Positions 61,317-64,000 of a stretch of DNA of 64,000 nt are shown here, piece after piece. The DNA lies in assembly GCA_020072785.1 (NCBI GenBank), contig JAIQGG010000001.1, positions 186,001 to 250,000 of the forward strand, written 5' to 3'. The stretch is from Terriglobia bacterium. Its GTDB lineage: Bacteria > Acidobacteriota > Terriglobia > Acidiferrales > UBA7541. The notes under the pieces are model-generated. The model did not search any database. It was given only the letters and a program-made list of their open reading frames with translations, and was not told the origin of the DNA. The translations under genes were made by a program, and so were the position numbers. The first letter of the stretch is position 1; each line of letters begins with the position of its first letter.

Positions 61317-63905
61317 ATGCTGGGCCCGATGGTTTCGCACTATCGCCTGCTCAATCCGCTCGGCAGCGGCGGGATGGGTGTAGTCTATCGCGCCGAGGAC
61401 ACCACCCTCGGCCGCACCGTCGCCCTCAAGTTCCTCCCCGAGAGTTCTGGCCTGGATGCCCGCAGCCAGGCGCGCTTACGCGAAGAAGCCCGCACGGCTT
61501 CCGCCCTCAATCACCCCAATATTTGCACCATCTTCGAGGTCGGCGAATCCGCCGGCGAGTTTTACATCGCCATGGAATACGTCGAGGGCCGCCCGCTCGC
61601 CGAATCCATCCGTCCCGGCGGGGTGCCCGTGGAGACCGCGCTGCGCTACGCCCGGCAACTGGCCTCCGCGCTGGAGCACGCCCACGCCCGCGGCGTCATT
61701 CACCGCGATCTCAAGCCCCGCAACATCGTCATCACCGCGCAGGGCGACGCCAAGATTCTGGACTTCGGCCTGGCCCGCCGCACCGATCCGGCCGAGTTCG
61801 ACCGCAAGACCCTGGAGATCACCAGCACCGCGGACAACATCGGCGTCGCCGGCACCTTTCCCTACATGGCCCCGGAGCAACTCGGAGGCAAGGACGCCAC
61901 GCCACGCACCGATATCTGGGCCCTCGGCGTAGTCCTCCACGAAATGGTCACCGGCGAGCGCCCCTTCCGCGGGGACAATCTCTTCCGCCTGTGCACCGCC
62001 ATCGTGCGCGATCCCCCGCCCCCCCTCCCGGCGCACGTGCCCCCGGGCCTCGCCGCGGTCATTCATCGCTGCCTGGAAAAGGAGCCGGAGCGCCGCTACC
62101 AGCGTGCGGGAGAAGTGCGCGCGGCCCTCGAAGCCATCACTCCGGAGATTTCTCTGCCGGCTTCCCGCTTCCCGCGCCCGCGTTTTTCCCGCAGCCTGCT
62201 CGCCGCCGCAGGGTTCGCCGCGTTCCTCTTTTTCGCGCTGTTCTTCCTGCGCCCCGCGCTCTTCCGCCCGGCGGCGGCTCCCGCCATGCCCGCGCGCATG
62301 CAGCTCGCCATTCTTCCCCCGGAGAGCAGCGGCAGCGGCGCACCTGAAGCGGCCTTTGACAACGGCCTGGTGGACACGCTGACCTCGCGCCTCGGCGCTC
62401 TCACCGACCGGCATCCCCTCGCGGTGATTCCCGCCAGCGAAATGCGCGCCAAGAAGGTCACCTCCATCGAGGGCGCGGGCAGCGAATTCGGCGTCAACCT
62501 CGTCCTCGTGCTGCACATCCAGCATGCCGCGGAACAGGTGCGCGTCAACTACAGCCTCGTGGATACCCACTCGCGCCAGCAGCTCCGCGGCGCCTCCATC
62601 ACCGCCTCCTCCTCCAATCCCTTTGCCTTGCAGGACCGCGTCGCCGAGAACGTCGTCGAAGCCCTGGCCCTGCAGATCGGCCCTCCCGAACTGGAGGCGC
62701 TGCAGGCCCACGGCACCGCGCAGCCCGCTGCCTACGACTTCTATCTGCAGGGCCGCGGCTACCTGCGCGACATCGGCAAGCGGGAAAGTCTGGAGAGCGC
62801 CATCGCCGTCTTCCAGCGCGCCCTCGAAAAGGATCCGGCCTTCGCCGCCGCCGATGCCGGCCTCGGCGAAGCCTACTGGCGGAAGTTCGAACTGACTCAC
62901 GACACCCGCTGGGTCGGCGAAGCCACCGCCTCCTGCCGGCGCGCCGCCGCCCGCGATCCCACGCTGGCTGTGGCCCACGCCTGTCTCGGACTGGTATTCA
63001 ACGGCACCGGAAAATACGAACAGGCCGCCGCCGAATATCAAACCGCGGCGCGCCTCGCCCCCACCCTCGATGATGCCCACTCCGGCTTGGCCCTGGCCTT
63101 CGAACGCCTGGAGCGCCCCGCGGACGCCGAGAAGGCCTTTCGCGAGGCCATCGCCCTCCAGCCCGCTTACTGGGCCGGCTACAACCGCCTCGGCCATTTC
63201 TTTATGCGCCAGGGCCGTCTCGAGGAGGCCGCGCAGATGTATGCCCAGGTTGTCTCCCTCGTCCCCGACAGCTTCATCGGTTACAGCAATGCCGGGATGA
63301 TCCGTGTCCTCCAGGGCCGCTACGCGGACGCCATCCCGCTCCTCGAGCGTTCCCTGGCCATTCGCCGCACCGGCCCCGCCACTTCCAACCTTGCCACCGC
63401 CTATTTCCAGTTGGCGCGCTACGCCGATGCTGCGCGCTGGTACGAGGAAGCCGCGCGTCTGGACCCGGAGAGCTTCGAGCTCTGGGGCAATCTCGGCGAC
63501 GCCTATTACTGGGCTCCAGGATTGCGCGAGCGGGCCCCCGCCGCGTACCGCAAAGCCGTCGCTCTGGCCGAAAAAGACCGCAAAGTTAATCCCCGCGACG
63601 CCGATACCCTCGGCTACCTGGCCGGCTACTACGCCATGCTTGGGGAACCCCGCCAGGCCCGCGGCCTCATCACCGAAGCCCTGCGCCTCGCCCCGCGCAA
63701 GGGGGAAGTGCTCTACTCCGCCGCGCTCGTCTACGCGCAACTCGGAGAGCTCCCCCGCGCCGTCAGCGCGCTGGAACACGCCGTGGCCGCCGGCTACCCT
63801 GCGGCCACCATCCGCGACACCCCGAATTTCCAGGCCCTGAATGACAATTCGCGATTTACCGCTCTGGTCTCCGCGCCGGAGACCCAGGAAGGAAAAAAAC
63901 CATGA
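61317..63905 (+). CDS. Serine/threonine protein kinase with C-terminal TPR repeats
   Basis: An 862-residue Hanks-type kinase. The kinase domain (about residues 10-275) has a Gly loop 'LGSGGMGVVYRAED', VALK lysine near residue 38, 'HRDLKPRNI' catalytic loop, DFG as 'LDFGLARR' and 'GTFPYMAPEQL'. One transmembrane helix (about 290-315) separates it from an adenylate-cyclase-associated-like region ('VDTLTSRLGALTDRHPLAVIPASEMR') and about ten TPRs to the end ('AIAVFQRALEKDPAFAAADAGLGEAYW' type). A GTG at 61311 and ATGs at 61317 and 61329 are possible starts. The stop overlaps the next gene. Confidence 0.94.
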   Translation: MLGPMVSHYRLLNPLGSGGMGVVYRAEDTTLGRTVALKFLPESSGLDARSQARLREEARTASALNHPNICTIFEVGESAGEFYIAMEYVEGRPLAESIRPGGVPVETALRYARQLASALEHAHARGVIHRDLKPRNIVITAQGDAKILDFGLARRTDPAEFDRKTLEITSTADNIGVAGTFPYMAPEQLGGKDATPRTDIWALGVVLHEMVTGERPFRGDNLFRLCTAIVRDPPPPLPAHVPPGLAAVIHRCLEKEPERRYQRAGEVRAALEAITPEISLPASRFPRPRFSRSLLAAAGFAAFLFFALFFLRPALFRPAAAPAMPARMQLAILPPESSGSGAPEAAFDNGLVDTLTSRLGALTDRHPLAVIPASEMRAKKVTSIEGAGSEFGVNLVLVLHIQHAAEQVRVNYSLVDTHSRQQLRGASITASSSNPFALQDRVAENVVEALALQIGPPELEALQAHGTAQPAAYDFYLQGRGYLRDIGKRESLESAIAVFQRALEKDPAFAAADAGLGEAYWRKFELTHDTRWVGEATASCRRAAARDPTLAVAHACLGLVFNGTGKYEQAAAEYQTAARLAPTLDDAHSGLALAFERLERPADAEKAFREAIALQPAYWAGYNRLGHFFMRQGRLEEAAQMYAQVVSLVPDSFIGYSNAGMIRVLQGRYADAIPLLERSLAIRRTGPATSNLATAYFQLARYADAARWYEEAARLDPESFELWGNLGDAYYWAPGLRERAPAAYRKAVALAEKDRKVNPRDADTLGYLAGYYAMLGEPRQARGLITEALRLAPRKGEVLYSAALVYAQLGELPRAVSALEHAVAAGYPAATIRDTPNFQALNDNSRFTALVSAPETQEGKKP

Positions 63906-64000
63906 AACGTTTCGCCACTATCCCGGCGGCCCTGCCCGGCGCCGCCCTGCTTCTCGCTTCTCTTGTTTTCTTCGCCGCTTGCAAGAAACCGGAGCGCGCC
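63902..64000 (+). CDS. Lipoprotein start (partial)
   Basis: Only 33 codons are in the window: MKRFATIPAALPGAALLLA followed by a lipobox-like FFAAC. AGGAAGGA stands eight bases upstream, and the ATG overlaps the kinase stop as ATGA, so translation is coupled. It runs off the right edge. A membrane-anchored lipoprotein directly after a transmembrane kinase with TPRs may be its partner or substrate. Confidence 0.7.
   Translation, partial: MKRFATIPAALPGAALLLASLVFFAACKKPERA

Overview
The window looks like chromosomal DNA of an Acidobacteriota bacterium. This is an inference from gene content: an Oar-type TonB-dependent receptor with an N-terminal carboxypeptidase-regulatory domain, a GWxTD-domain protein, FecR-like surface proteins, a Ser/Thr kinase fused to TPRs, and a protein with a Cys-Tyr-Cys-His-Cys motif. 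Most genes are visibly GC-rich. Two stretches, about 10.3-13.4 kb and 21.7-24.5 kb, are AT-richer and look accessory. I found no rRNA, convincing tRNA, CRISPR array or transposase.

Layout. 1-10.3 kb: a minus-strand surface-polysaccharide cluster with a TPR/carbohydrate-binding-like protein, O-antigen ligase-like protein, Wza-like export protein, Wzc-type tyrosine kinase, sugar-nucleotide epimerase, polytopic membrane protein, and an ABC permease and ATPase; the ATPase runs off the left edge. 10.3-13.5 kb: an AT-rich patch with a FecR-domain protein, two small zinc-ribbon proteins, other small ORFs and two perfect inverted repeats. 13.4-21.4 kb: a minus-strand sigma-54 regulator and histidine kinase, then a carboxypeptidase-regulatory/beta-barrel-like protein and a GWxTD protein. 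21.8-24.2 kb: a TonB-like protein, then an N-terminally truncated RHS protein whose stop overlaps the start of a four-helix membrane protein, a possible toxin-immunity pair. 24.2-29.5 kb: short direct repeats, small secreted proteins, an amidohydrolase-cupin pair and an aminotransferase. 29.7-37 kb: an Oar-like receptor divergent from a large FecR-domain protein, AmrB and small proteins.

37-53.8 kb is mainly housekeeping: a methylmalonyl-CoA mutase large subunit, Maf, TatA, SelB and a pyrimidine locus. The pyrimidine locus has pyrR-pyrB-pyrC on plus, and pyrD, rlpA and pyrF on minus, followed by ThiD, glutamate dehydrogenase, a YHS-type protein and SerS. Seven copies of a 15-bp extragenic palindrome lie between genes from 40.0 to 52.3 kb. 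53.8-64 kb holds an 800-base gap with two terminator-like hairpins, a TonB-domain protein, GlmM, an AI-2E-family transporter, an S1/P1 nuclease, a c-type cytochrome with an outer-membrane-type protein, a DinB-like protein, a Ser/Thr kinase with TPRs and the start of a lipoprotein.

Functional links: the first cluster builds and exports a surface glycan; the pyr genes make UMP, lacking only carbamoyl-phosphate synthase and PyrE here; GlmM feeds cell-wall precursor synthesis; SelB implies selenoprotein synthesis whose other parts lie elsewhere. All functional calls rest on motif recognition by eye.
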